64,000 nt of DNA, taken from NCBI GenBank assembly GCA_036365455.1, contig JAWQUS010000020.1, positions 1,833,001 to 1,897,000 on the forward strand, given 5' to 3'. The notes beneath the pieces were generated by a model. The model was not told the origin of the DNA and searched no databases. It was given only the letters and a program-made list of their open reading frames with translations. Source of the stretch: Macrosoma leucophasiata. Its lineage: Eukaryota; Arthropoda; Insecta; Lepidoptera; Hedylidae. This document shows, piece after piece, positions 12,020-25,400 of the stretch (position 1 is its first letter; each line of letters begins with the position of its first letter). Position numbers and translations under genes: made by a program.

Positions 12020-12225
12020 AAATAAAATACGCTTACACTCACAGCCCCACAGTAGGTATAAACCTGTGTCATGGGTGCCGTTGTATACAAACAATACATG
12101 CACAAACACCTAGACCCGAAACAAATATCTGTAGGCAATACAAATATTTGTCCTGGTGCGGGGATCGAACCCGCGACCCTTCGAATCAAACGGTGGTTTC
12201 ACACCGCTGGACTAACCGGGTAAAT
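12020..12225 (-). mobile_element. tRNA-derived SINE
   Basis: The minus strand starts CCCGGTTAGTCCAGCGGTGT, has an A-box-like TTAGTCCAGCGG and a B box GGGTTCGATCCCCGC, then an ATTTGT-rich body and the end ACAGGTTTATACCTACTGTG...CTGTGAGTGTAAGCG. A tRNA-like head plus unrelated body defines a SINE. A related + copy is at 41118-41290. Confidence 0.75.
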
Positions 12226-12229
12226 CGTC

Positions 12230-12600
12230 AGTAGTGTGGGATATCGTTGGATAGGTCTTTCAATGATATTAAGGGTGTGCTTACATCTTTTTTGGATTTA
12301 GTTAAATGTTCGTGACTTATTAAGCTTTAAAGTGACAATTTTCGTTAGAGTCAAGTGCCCCCCCCCCCCCCCCTCTACTAACTAAACGGCCGGCGGTGAG
12401 CGAAGTAAGCGGTGGGACTTCCCTAGTTTAGTGGTAAAGCGGCTGGACTGGTTATCCTGAGGTCGCAAGTTCGATTCCTGCCCGAAGTCAAATTTTTCTT
12501 TTCGTTTTTTCTTTAATTTTACATCAATCAAACCTAAAAATTACGGAACACTACACTGCGCGTGGCCCAACACGCACTTGACCGGGTTTTTTTTGTCAAT
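12230..12600 (+). repeat. Known-style moth repeat, interrupted by tRNA-like sequence
   Basis: GTGTGGGATATCGTTGGATA, TCGTTAGAGTCAAGTG, a C-run of 14 (12360-12373), and the end GCCCAACACGCACTTGACCGGG form the outline of a common lepidopteran repeat, whose middle is also at 21190-21320. The tRNA-like sequence 12416-12489 sits inside it. Confidence 0.5.
12416..12489 (+). tRNA. tRNA-like sequence (pseudogene or SINE head)
   Basis: 74 nt with GACTTC...GAAGTC acceptor arms, A-box TAGTTTAGTGG, B-box AGTTCGATTCC and a T arm with one mismatch. It shares GCGGCTGGACT and the CAAATTTTTCTTTTC downstream flank with the tRNA-like copies at 38.8, 39.1 and 52.7 kb. The anticodon loop does not fold cleanly, so I treat it as a tRNA-derived repeat rather than a working tRNA gene. 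Confidence 0.45.
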
Positions 12601-12629
12601 ATATATAGTGGTTAATTATTTTTATATAT

Positions 12630-12845
12630 ATGTATCTTCACGCCAGGTTCCTAACGGGGGAGGCAGAGAGCGTAGAGTATTGTTTTTATAAAGAAAATAA
12701 TACAAATTTAAGAAAAAATATAATAAGACTTAAGTATTTAAGACTACTACTGTGTAGCAATAAGGCCGCCATTTGTGCTTGTCCTTAAATTGTATCTTGT
12801 CTATTCCTGTGTGGTCAATAAAGAATATTGTTGTTGCTGATATAT
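12630..12845. mobile_element. Two LINE 3' pieces
   Basis: 12636-12680 (minus) is the ATCTTCACGCCAGGTTCCTA end of the LINE at 4975-5370. 12715-12840 (+) has GCAATAAGGCCGCC, TGTCTATTCCTGTGTGG and CAATAAAGAATATTG followed by TTGTTGTTG, a common moth LINE 3' UTR. A related minus piece is at 1800-1860. Confidence 0.55.
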
Positions 12846-13083
12846 TTCAATTTATAACTTTTGCACTCGAATGTACTCCATGTATACATTTGTTAACAAT
12901 ATTTTATGACCGGTCCGTTGAGACGTAGACGATTTTTGATTACGGCCGAATGGACTACGGTCCATTCTTTTTGGTCTGTTCAGACGTAGTGCCCGTCACA
13001 GACTGTGTTCCACCCAAAGACTACTCTGATTTTCATTAATTGGAAAAGGGAATTCCTTCTCACAATTTATTTCCTTGTTGCAG

Positions 13084-13496
13084 ACTGACCAAAAATGAGG
13101 GTACGAAGCATCCACCGCGCAACGAGGCAGGATGGCACCCACTCCTGGATCACTTAGACCACGATGAGGAAGAGGAAGCTCAGACAGATGTGTGACAAAT
13201 GCAACACAACGGCAAACGGAAACATGAATCTGACTCAAAATGACACTTTCTACGATTTCGAACGGCTTGAATTTTCAAATTTGACAACTAACGGAACGTG
13301 CAGTGAGGTGTATAATCTGTGGGCATTGTCTCTTTTGGTGTTCCCAGTGCTGACTCTGTTTGGGAATGTGCTGGTGATATTGAGTGTATCTAGAGAACGG
13401 ACATTGCAGTCTGCGACGAATTATTTCATTGTCAGTCTTGCGGTCGCTGATCTGCTGGTGGCAGTCGTGGTTATGCCGTTTGGAGTCTATTATTTG
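13084..13496 (+). CDS. Dop2R: Dop2R first coding exon: N-terminus, TM1, TM2
   Basis: Coding starts at ATG 13164 and covers residues 1-111, ending at donor GTAAGT (13497) in phase 0. A pyrimidine-rich tract and CAG at 13081-13083 suggest the exon begins at 13084 with 80 nt of leader. An in-frame TAG at 13155-13157 rules out a more upstream in-frame start, and the start has A at -3. Later Met codons at residues 9 and 21 are alternatives. The extracellular N-terminus has five N-glycosylation sequons (N14, N22, N26, N39, N43). TM1 is about residues 52-76 with N68; TM2 is about 87-110 with D96, the sodium-site Asp. No cleavable signal peptide is obvious, as usual for amine receptors. Reading on into the intron would add 19 residues and then a stop. 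Confidence 0.92.
13095..13157 (+). promoter_or_regulatory. Upstream ORF (20 codons) in the Dop2R leader
   Basis: An ATG with A at -3 (13095) opens a 20-codon frame ending in TAG at 13155-13157, six bases before the receptor ATG and in the same frame. If the leader is spliced at 13083, this is the first AUG that the exon presents to scanning ribosomes. Such short uORFs commonly lower translation of the main frame; that role here is inference. It depends on the 13083/13084 splice site being used. Confidence 0.5.
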
Positions 13497-16400
13497 GTAA
13501 GTTTTATGAATAATTTGGCAACACTTATAAAAAAATTGAAGTATATTTCGAATTAGGATTATACGACACAAAAAACAATATTATAATTGATTAATGACTC
13601 AATAATTTGACCAAATAAATATATATTATTATTATTATCCTAAAATAATGCTAAATATTGAAATTAAATTATTAAAATCATCAATAACTTTATCGCTGTA
13701 ATAATATCTAATTGACCACAATTTGCAATAATAACTTTGACATTAATTAATTATAAATATTCGAATTACAATAATAATATATTGACATACTATTTAGTTA
13801 AGTTTATGGATATTTTACACACCATTGTAATGGTAGAATGTGATAGTGCTATAATGTTATTAGCTCACCATCTGTACCTACATGTACCCACTACATTCTG
13901 CTTAATAAATGATTATGATTATAAAAATCAACAAAACTGGCCCGAAGCTGTGGTACTATTCCAGTGGTTCTCAATAGATACTTATATGTCGTTCGCAATT
14001 AAATGAATCATAAGAGTTCGGTTCGTTAAGATGAATCCGTTGAAAATGACTCGTTCGTTCGATAACCTGCCATAACATCCCATAAATTATAAGTTATGTC
14101 TTTTGAAATATTCCAATAGAATTTTATAGCGAGAAAGGGTTAAGGGAAAGGCTTTTGCTTATTTGTCTATAAGCAATGGTAGACGTCTATTAAAGGCTGC
14201 TCTAATAAATTAATAAATATTATATTATTAAAATACAATTAATCTTAGAATAAATAACCTCAAATTAAACGCCTTAAGAAATAGGAAACCTTTGATAAAC
14301 GTTCAAGAGTGACCCTTGAGGTAACTTTAAGGGTTTTCCACCTGAATTGCGCAACCCGAATAAATGGGCCAAGTTCAAGTGGAGAGGAAAATCTCGCAAT
14401 GGAATTAGCTTCGTATGGATGCCCTCCAGTAACAACAAATTACACGCAGTAGACGCCAGGAACAACCGTGTCACAATATTTTACACTTCGTATGCCTAAT
14501 ATGAACACAGTATACGAAATCCTTTTCGCTCTCCGATTGCCCGGTGAGGTAGACTAGTACCAGATAATATTTAATAATACTACGTATAGAATGGACACTT
14601 CGACGTCCCGCCCGATTTCCCCGCCTCACCCAACCTCCTTCTCCAAACCTCCCCTTTTATGGGCGACGTTTGGTATTTTCTACGTGCTACGCACACAGGT
14701 GCACGTGTAAATACACGTCACTGATTGATGTCTGTGATTGATTAGGCGTTTGTATGGAACCTAATTCAAACAGCTTGTCGGTGTGATGTGAACAACCACC
14801 TCAAAAGAACTTGTGAGGAGGTGGAGGCTCATGCAGAGAGGCACGAACCCAAGGATCTCTATCAGAAGATAAAAGTAATAACGAAATCCTTTTCAAGTAA
14901 GACATGGGCAGTCGAGAATTCTCGTGGCGTGATAGTGTCGGAAATGACGCAATATCTGATGTTTAGAGGGAATACTGTCAGTCTTTATATCAAGATCCGC
15001 AGTCACATTGCTTCAGTGAAACTGAACCTTAGGAATGTGAGTTAGAGCCCTGAAATCTGAAGAGTTCTGAAAGATGAGGTTAGAGCGGCAATCAAGCGCC
15101 AGAGCGAGGAAAATCCACAGGAGGAGATTTGCTTCCAATCGAAACAATTAAAGCCTCGGCAGAGTATGGTGTACAAATCTTTCACATCCTATGCAATAAG
15201 GTGTGGCAAACGGGAACCTGGCCCCAAGCTTGGTCTCATACTGTGTTTGTTCCTTTACACAAGAAAGAGTCCACCAAGAAGTGCAGTAATTACCGACTGA
15301 TTGCGCTTATTTCTCACGCAAGTAAAATTCTTCTGCATAAACTAAACGAGCGTCTAAACACATACTTAACGAAAAAGATCGCCCCTGAACAAGCAGGATT
15401 CATAAAAGGAAAGGAACAGAATAAAACCCGTGAACAGATCTTGATAGTGCGCCAAATAATCGAAAAAGCCAGGGAGTTCAATAAACCGGTCTTCATATGT
15501 TTTGTTGACTTCTCGAAGGCTTTCGATTCTGTGAAGTGGCCTAAACTATGGAAAACACTGCTGGAAATAGGTACTCCAAAACACCTAGTGCATCTTTTAA
15601 GGCGCCTCTATGAGGATGGCTCTGCTTCTGTCAGAACAGATGATATAACGTCGAGCGATTTCCATCCTACTGCAGGAGTACGACAAGGGTGTATTGTTTC
15701 CCCACTTCTGTTCAACATTTACACGGAACTTATAATGAGAATAGCTCTTGAAAACTGGACAGACGGTGTTGCGATTGGTGGTCTGAAGATTTCAAATTTG
15801 CGGTATGCGGACGACACCACCTTGTTCGCTACAAGCATCAATGACATCGAAGCATTGCTCCATAAAATGGAAACCGTGAGCATCGAATTTGGGCTTAAAA
15901 TCAACCGAGCGAAGACTAAAATGATGATTGTAGACCGCATCAATAACAACTCACCGGAAGTTACTGAAATTGCGAACTGTGAAGTCGTACAATCTTACAT
16001 ATACTTGGGAGCATTGATCACAAACAATGGTGGATGCGTTGAGCGTTGATTTTTTCCCATTTTTCTGTACGCAGCCGAGACGTGGACACTACGGGAGAGT
16101 GAAAGGAAGCGTATACATGCACTGGAGATCTGGTGTTGGAGAAGAATGCTGGGGGTATCGTGGACAGAATTCCGAACCAACCAATCCATATTCCAAGAAC
16201 AGGCATCGAGCAGCGTCTGTCGTCTATAGTACAATCCCGCATCCTTACCTTTTTCGGCCACGTATCGCGTCGTAACGAGGTTTCAATCGAACGCTTGGTA
16301 GTGCAGGGACGAGTTGAGGGCACACGTGCTAGAGGCAGGTCGCCTATGATGTGGACAGACCAGATAAAATCTGCACTCGGCGGTCCACTCCATGAATGCT

Positions 16401-19400
16401 CCAGTAAAGCAAAGAGGCGCGACGAGTGGCGAAGGATTGTGAAGCGAGCTACTACACCTGGAAGTACGACCACGACCACTCTGACAAGAGTGTAACGCAA
16501 GAGAAGATGGAATTTTGGCGGAATGTCCGCGGTGTGCTGTCCAGTACAGCCCAGAGAAGAGCCGCCCCAGACCATTAAAAAAAATAATATCTGATACTCT
16601 TCATCTTTATCATTCTGGACCAAAGGCTCCCATAAGGGGGATATGTGGCATGCGGATTGGCGATCCCAGTGGCGGTAGTTTTATCGCTGCTGCCCATCTT
16701 GCGATATTGCACTTACTACCGCCCCATTGGAATGGTTTGACCGCCATTGTTCGGTTGACTGACTGACAATAGTGGAAGAATTCCCATCCAGTAGAAGAAA
16801 ATTCTTGCGCTAGTGGGTAGTGGGGTCGTCATGTCCCGACGCCAAGCTGATACTCTTGCATATAATTAATTTTACAAGAATTTTCATAAAAGAAATACTA
16901 TTAAGATTTTTTACCTATCTCTCACATAGATAAGAAAAAGAGAAGGATATTCATGAAAATCTTTTTTTTTTAATGTAGTGGAAGTGGTAAACAAGCATGC
17001 AATTCACATTGATGTTAAGTGATGACTGCAGCCTTTTTGTATGAAAATCTCTGTTAAATTGTTGTTAGACAATTGGAGTATGAGATGGAGTATTTTTTAC
17101 TGGTGGTAGAGCTCCAGTGACGGAGTTCGCGGGCGTAGGCACCACCGCATTACCTTATTTACTTGCCGCTAAATGGTGGTGTTCAGCACTATCGTGTTCC
17201 GGTCAGGTGGTAATGTACGGCCCTGTAATTTCCGGCACAGAGGCATAACACCTTAGGCCTCAGGAGTGGTAACGCATCTGCATTTTGACCTTGGTCTTCG
17301 TGTGGGTGTCTATAGGCTGCAGTCATCACTTAACATCAATGTGAACTGCATGCTTGTTTGCCACATCAATTACATAAAAAAAAAAATAATTCACTTGGCA
17401 AACAGATTATTACAAAACTGTTCATTTCACAACACATAACTTCATAAATAATTTAGTTGAAAAAAATGTTCTCTAATTCAACGACATGGTCAAGTTAGGT
17501 CGAAGGGTATTGGGTATTTTTTTTTTTTGCTGACAGTATTCATTAATATTTTAATCATTTACGTAATCAAATGTTTGCGAAATAATGAATATAATGAATA
17601 TGCGAAAGTTGCAAAATGATACATTTGCGGAATTAAATCTTCATTTCAAGAACGTTGGTTTTGAAATGAAGATTTGCGTAACGTTGTCCGTGAAACATTA
17701 GTGATCCCATCCTATTATGTTAGTTTAGTACCGACCACTTCCGTGACTTGAGAGCAACTATTGCGTATCAGGGATGAAGCCACCCTTGTTAAGGGTTAAT
17801 TACAAACAACAAACAACCAAGCTATCAGTACGTGACATCACCTTTTGTAGTATTGAAACTAAACAACGATAGAGTGTATTCCGTAATAATATATGATGGT
17901 TTTGTTTTGTTTAAGCCTGCATATTGGTGACATTTTATTTTGTTCATACAGTTTTGTTAGTGTATTGGAATTTAAAATTTAGATTTAAAGTGTATTTGAA
18001 AATGTTGCAGAATTCTAGATTAAACATGAATCAGGCTCATCGCAGGGCTTCATTAGAAATAGGACATTGCAACAGTGTCCTGGCAGATCCTACTACGGAT
18101 GACGCCAGAATACTGTTGCAACTATATCAATTGTCAATGGGCTAATGTTGTTTAATTATTTTTTTAAATGAAGAATGTAATTCATGTGAACGTATAGAGC
18201 GTCATGGTCTTTGACCAAGCTCTTTAAATGGAGATTAAAAAAAAAAAAAAAAAAAACATGAAATCATTTATCTTTTGTTTTTGAGGAACAATCATACATA
18301 TCACATTCACATTAGTGTTGTTCCCAGCAGCTTATATTATTATATGTATTATGTCACTGCATTACCTAATATACTTGTCGCTAAATGGTAGTGTTCAGCA
18401 CTCTTCGTCCGTTGTTGTTGTTGTTCCGGTCAGGTGGCAATGTACGGCCCTGTAATTTCCGGCACAGAGGCATAAAACCTTAGGCCTCAGGAGTAGTAAC
18501 GCATCTGCATTTTGACCTTGGTCTTTGTGTGGGTGTCTATAGGCTGCAGTCATCACTTAACATCAGCGTGAACTGTATGCTGATTTACCACCTCCATTAC
18601 ATAAAAAAAAATCATAATATTGTTTACAAATCTCCAGATTATACATTTCGTATATGCCTTATGAATGCCTTCAGTTCACTCTTACATAAGTATTATATAT
18701 GGTATCACACGTATAATCTACGTAGGATGATTTGATTTTCTTAATTTAAAAAGTAGTTTTTAATAAGTTTCAAAGTAGGTACCTAACAATTATTCCTTCT
18801 GAACGCACGCTTGCTGCTAAGCTTTAAAACAAAAGAATATTGCGACACGTATCGGGTCAAACGATCCGAAACTGGGTCATTATGGTAATTTTATTGAACG
18901 GGTCATATTTTTCTGATTGCATCAATAATTTCCAAAATTGAAAGTGAATTCAGGATAAAGCTCCAGAATAATAAAAACCCCATAAGCGATGGAAATAAAC
19001 TCCATTTTATATATTATTGTTCACTATTCCATTCCAAATATACATATAACGAATTAAAAAATGTCAATCTAAAGAAAATAATGTGGTAGCGGGTGACAGA
19101 ACGGGAGTGTAGTGGAAAGGGGCATCGCTATCTGTGATGTAGGTAGCCTCGCGACTATTGTTAGGCTGCCTTAACACCAGAGATTGGTAGAGCTCCAGTG
19201 ACGGAGCTCGCGGGCGTAGGCACCACCGCATTACCTAACATACTTGCCGCTACCTGGTAGTGTTTAGCACTATCGTGTTCCGGTCAGGTGGTAATGTATG
19301 GCCTCGCAATTTCCGGCACAGAGGACACTTTAGGCCTCAAGAGTGGCCTTATAGGTTGCGGTCATCATTTAACATCAGTGTGAACTGCATACTTTTGCCA

Positions 19401-22400
19401 CTTCCATGACATAAAAAAAAATATGTTCACAAATGAATATGATTGGTGGATATCAAACGCATCCATAGCAACGTAGTTTGAGCCGCTAGTGTACTATAAA
19501 GGAAAATATGGAACCTAGTCCGCATTGTGTACCATTTGTAGCTACTTAAATATAAAATATGAAACTATTTACCAACCCCAAACTGACCACGTCCTAAACA
19601 AACTGACCGAAGACGGTTAGAGGATAAACAAACTGACGAAGGTACTGAATTTGCTAACAGTACACATGAACTGATGGATTGGACCTAAATGTTGTATTTT
19701 TCATTTATTTCTTGTAATTATATGGACGGTTCATCTTTATTTTGAAAAATGAATGTTTGTCTGTACGTCCTTTATAGAATCGTAAACTACGCATTTGATC
19801 ATGACATGTGATGATTTTTTTTTAGCAAAGTTGTTGTGCATGCGCCCACGAAGGTTTCTGAGTTGGCAAATTCGACAGATGGCGCCACTGTCATTTATTA
19901 GTTGGTGGCGTAGCAACGCGCGCAGTTTATTAATGTCATCATAGATACATTAATGAAATGTATAGATCAGTGGCGTAGCTAACATGATAGGCAACCGGCG
20001 CAAATGAGCAAAAAAAAATTTTTTAATCTCAATTCTCCATTCTCCACCGGTTTGGTCTCTGGTCCACGACGTGATACCCTAATATTTTATATGGGAAATT
20101 GATATTTGTGTTTGCGCTTTCACGTCTTAAACTCATGGTCTCAAACTCAAATTGGTTCATTTAAAGAGCAGGTGTCACCCCCAAACGGTTGACACCCGCC
20201 TCTCTATAACTACGTGACTGATATCGGTATTCCTCCAATTTAATTAACATGGGCACAAAATAGTTATAGGATGGACAAGCCAAAACTAACAATTTTTAGC
20301 TAAATAACGCTTGTAGTTTAAAGTTTTTTTTTTCCATAAAATATAGTATAATTTAATCTCGCTCCTTCATCTCCCATTGATAAAAGTTTGGCGCATAAAA
20401 AGGTATTCCAAAAAAAGGTGTTCCATCAAATCAGCACACTTCCGAATATATCTGCGGAGGGTGTGAAACAATAGTGCGCCAACGGAAAACACTTTGCATC
20501 CAATTTCACGGGATGTAGGACGTATTTCAATTTACAGCCTCTCTGTCCAGGTGATCGGTTTTTTATAGCCCATAGTTCAACTATTTTATGAATCTATATA
20601 CCTACATACTTACATACAAATAAATAAATTTGGAGTGTCTGTTTGTAATTCAAAAAATTTGCCGCTTTATACTAAATTCACATGGATGACTGACCTACAA
20701 GCATCTATAGGCTGCATTCAAAGTAAAATTACTAAAACCAGAGATCAAAATATAGATGCGTTACCACTCCTCAGACTTTAGTTGTTATGTCTCTGTGATA
20801 CACTGTTTATCCTTTTTAGGGTTCCGTAGTAAACAAGGAACCCTTAAATTTTCCTCATGTCCGTCTGTCTGTCTGTCTGTGTGTCTGTCTGCCTGTCTGC
20901 CTGTCTGTCTTGTCTGTCTTGTCTGTCTTGTCTGTCTTGTTTGTCTTGTCTGTCTGTCTGTCCGTCCATCCGTCCGTCCGTCCGTCCGTCCGTCCGTCCG
21001 TCTGTCTGTCTGTCTGTCGGTCCGTCCGTCTGTCTGTCTGTCTGTCTGTCTGACCGTCCGTGGTTTAGCGCAAAAACTATTAGTACTAGAGACTTGAAAT
21101 TTGGCACAAGTACGAGTATACATACATCTTTATTACGACGACAAAGCGGTAAAATAGCCACATTTTTTTTTTAATTTTTGTTTTTATGTAGTGTGGGATA
21201 TTGTTGAATAGGTCTTTCAAAAACGTTAGGGGTGAGCAAATATCATTTTTCGATTTAATTAACTGTTTGTGACTTATTAAGCTTAAAAGTGCCAATTTTC
21301 GTTAGAGTCAAGTGTCTCCCCAAATGTGTTTAATATTTTTACATAAGAACATTGACTCTAAAACTTCATCGACTGAGAAACAGAAAACGGTATTTAATAA
21401 AAAAAAATGAAACCGTAATCAGAATAAATGCAGTCAAAACTACATAAATGATTTGTATCAAAGGCAGCGTTTGGACTTCACAAATGGATCAGGACTTCCT
21501 CTTTGTGAGTTCAGAACAGCAGAAAATGTTGACAAAAGAAAATGTAGCTCGACGTTAATTAAATTATGGTAATACAAATAGGACAAAAGTTAATATTTAA
21601 ATTTTGAACTGAAGAAGCGATTTGTTGAACAAAGGACAGTTTGTTTTGTATAGGTAATCTTTATGGCTAATTACCGCTATCTTATCTATATACATCTATA
21701 TCTATACTCTATAAATATATTTCGGTGTTGTTTCAGAATCAATTGAGAAATAAAAAGCTGTCTAACTGATAGAACTTCACAATTCTCATATAGTAATTTT
21801 GTAGAGAAGCATCTTGGGCGAGAAATACAAGTTTTCAGTACAGCTCTTGCTGCTCTTTCTAGAAAGATGAGAGGAGTTTTCTTTCTAGAAAGAGCAGAAG
21901 TGTGAATAATACGAACGGCGCGCTTTTGATCTTTTCGCTGAATGATGATAATCTCTAGTGAAAGTTTAAGATCAATTACATTTTTTTTTACATTCTCAGC
22001 TAGAACTACGCTCATAAACTCAGAATCACTTATTTACCGAACTAATATATTTTCACTGGCAACTTCAAGTGCAATTTAGTTCCACACCTGCGCTACGACA
22101 TTTCGCGTTTCCCGAACTTGTACGATATAAAATATTTACAAAGAATGAGATGAACAAATTTTCATCTAGCATACTACGAAAACACGTAGATAATATTTTT
22201 TTTATGTAATGGAAGTGGCAAACAAGCATGCAGTTCACATTGATGTTAAGTGATAACTGCAGACTATAGACACCCACATGAAGACCAAGGTCAAAATGCA
22301 GACGCTTTACCACTCCTGAGGCTTAAGGTGTTATGCCTCTGTGCCGGAAATTACAGGGCCGTACATTACCACCTGACCGGAACACGATAGTGCTGAACAC

Positions 22401-25400
22401 TACCATTTAGCGGCAAACAAAATAAATAATAGGTAATGCGGTGGTGCATACGCCCGCGAGCTCCGTCACTGGAGCTCTACCACCAGTAAAAAAATGTATG
22501 TACTGCAACTAAAAACATTGCACAAAATTGGTTGTAGAGTTCCCCAGGATTAGTTCCGTGGAAACAGAGCAACACGGGCCCGGGCTACCGGCCGACCGGA
22601 GGGGAATAGCCGTAGCGAAAATACTAATTCAAGCAATCAGCTGAGATGGGTACCATTTTTTTGGTCTCACACATACATCAGGAAGCGCGAATGGCCCGGC
22701 GGCTGGTGTAGATCGTAAACGATCTACTCGGTTAAGCACTACGGGCGCGGTCGGGTAGTGTGATGGGTGACCGCTAGTGGCAAATTACATGCGCGTTTCC
22801 GTGCTCCGGAGGGCACGTTAAGCCGTCGGTCCCGGTTGCTATCGATAGATAGCAGTCGTTAAACCTTGTCGGAGGCCTTATGGGCGGTTTGAAAACATCC
22901 GACAGCGGGTTGACCACTAACCGCAACACCTCCACCAATCCGCATTGGAGCAGCGTGGTGGAGTAAGCTCCAGGCCTCCCCCCAAAAAGGGGAGAGACTC
23001 GTGCCCAGAAGTGGGACGTATAATGGGTTGCCATTATTATATACATCATGCCGGTAGTTGTGTTAAGTTGTTTCTTCGTAACTTCACGCCTGTAATTCCC
23101 GAAGGGGTAGGCAGAGGTAAATGCATGCATTCAAGCATACATGCAAACACCCACGATTCGCCGGTTACGTTTTGGCCCATGTAACAGGTGGCGAGCCTGT
23201 TGACATCTCCGGGCACATTACCAAACTTTGAGGTACTGGGAAATTTCCAGAAAATGGAAAAATCCCAATAGAACCAGAGATAAAGGCTTTTTCACCATTA
23301 TCTCTGATAACCCCCTACCCGGGAATCGAACCCAGGACCTCAGCGTAGTAGTAGTGGCCTGCTACCACTAGGCTACCGAGGAAGTTGTTTCTGTTTTTAT
23401 TATTGTTTTTTTTTATTATTAGTATCATTTGCTTATTTAGAGTGTGTGTGTGTGTGAAAAAATAAACTATTTCTATTTCTATCTATTTAATTAATACGAG
23501 ACTCACGCTACCCCATTTTAACCATAGTAGTGAGTTTTCTAAGCTTACGTTGTTTTACGAATCTGATAAATGCAATGTCTATTCGCACACACCATTCACA
23601 CATATAACAGACCTTTTACTTCACTTACAAGGCATTGTAATGTAACTAGGTATATATTGATTTCAGAGGGAAGGAAGGATTTCGGGATTACAATCGAGAT
23701 ATAGTTATATCTCGCTTGATATAATTTGAATAGTACAGTACATTGCTGTTTTGAAATAACGTGAAAGTTAAGATAATTTTAGAAAACCAGTAATGTACTG
23801 CAAAGTGACTTTCAAGCCAACTTTCGCTGAATTACAGAATACGCCTGCAGACCCTCCCATAAGGTTTGATCATATCAGATTTTCCCCAAATCTGAACGTA
23901 TGAGGAAAAATCTAAGTAATAAAACCACCATGGCGCGACCTTCGGAACTTAGTGAGGAAATATAGCATCTCGTTATATTTAACCTTCATACTACACTCCG
24001 GTATTATGTCGTACACATTATGGGTACCTAAAGGTGATTTCACACAGACTAACCTAGGTATTTTAAAATAAAAAATCTTTGAAATTTGACTTGGCAGCCG
24101 CTTAACCACTTGTTCTGGACAGGAGTGAAAGCCATTTTTTTTTGTTTACTGGTTGTATTTCTTTTGTTTAAATTAAATTAGTCTGAGTGTGCGTCTTGAT
24201 ACAATGAAGACAGAATGCCAAGAGAGCGAGCCGTTTCTATCAGCTGTCAGAGAGGAGGATGTCAAGAGCGAGTCGGGCTGTCGTAGCCATAAATAACAGG
24301 CTTACAAAATTATGTATAAATTCGGTTTTTAATATCGAACACCACTGAGCTGCTTTATCTGCCGCCAAACGGTAGTGTTCAGCACTATCGTGATCCAGTT
24401 CGATAGTTATGTATGGCCCCGTATTAACTATCGCAGAGATACAAAAATTTAGGTCTGAGGGGTGGCAACGCATATGTATTTTGATCTCTGTTTTTGTGTA
24501 GATGTCTATAGGCTGCAGCCATCACTTAACACCACTCAACATTGTGTGCTCCATGCATACTTGTTTCCTTAGGTACATATAAAAAAGCGCTTCGATTGTC
24601 AAACGTGGAAAACGTTTTTATTGCAACCGTCTCTGAGACCGATGAAAATAATTGAAGCTCATTTCATGAAGATACACCATTCTGATGATGATTTTAAACT
24701 CCGTTACAAAATTGACGCAAAGCCTTCAAACCAACTTCTTTCAGTACTAGTAGTATTACTTACTTAGCCTTTTTTTGGAATCGTTGAAATTAACCACCTT
24801 AAAATATTTAAATACTTTTTTTTAACAATTTGACTCTGAAATTGTAAAGAAAATAGTAATAACAACAATTTATTTTACCTGTCAAATCTTTTGTTTAATG
24901 CCAACGCGGTACAAAGTTACCTGGTCAGAATCTAGTGAAAATAAATTTTGAACAAATAATACACTAAAATATAAATCGAATAGTTACATTATTACACAAA
25001 ATTACATCAACTTATTTTTTTTATAATTTAGTTAAAATCTTTTTTACTATCATTGACATGGACCGGCTCCGCTCTGTGTGGTTTGACCGTAAAAGGATCG
25101 GAACATCAGCGGTTATCTGACGAGAGCTTTTAGTGTAATGACGCGGGTGACGTCACATATTTACAGCTTTCAGGTTCCATAAATTTATGTCCGGAACCGC
25201 TTCGGTGTCGTTTTTGTGCGGCTAGTGATTTGATGTGAACGGTTTAAAACATAATACATTTTATAGATTGAGCTCCAAAATGAATTTAAAAACAATAGTG
25301 AAGTTCAAGTCAAAACACGGACATAAAAAGTAAAAATCTTTCCATGTAGCGAGATAGACGCTGCAATTTCGTATATGAAATATTCAACAACTGGGTGCAA

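Noticed and set aside
12416..12489. Functional tRNA gene
   Set aside because: Acceptor and T stems have mismatches and the anticodon arm is irregular; related copies are in repeats.
13275..13571. 98-codon minus frame over the first Dop2R exon
   Set aside because: Antisense shadow of the receptor exon.
16018..16623. 201-codon minus frame
   Set aside because: It is the antisense of the reverse-transcriptase C-terminal region, which makes sense on the + strand.
20756..21174. Four open frames of 105-113 codons on both strands
   Set aside because: They are translations of the TGTC/GTCC microsatellite, with Cys-Leu-Ser and Thr-Asp-Arg repeats; a 4-nt repeat stays open in all frames.
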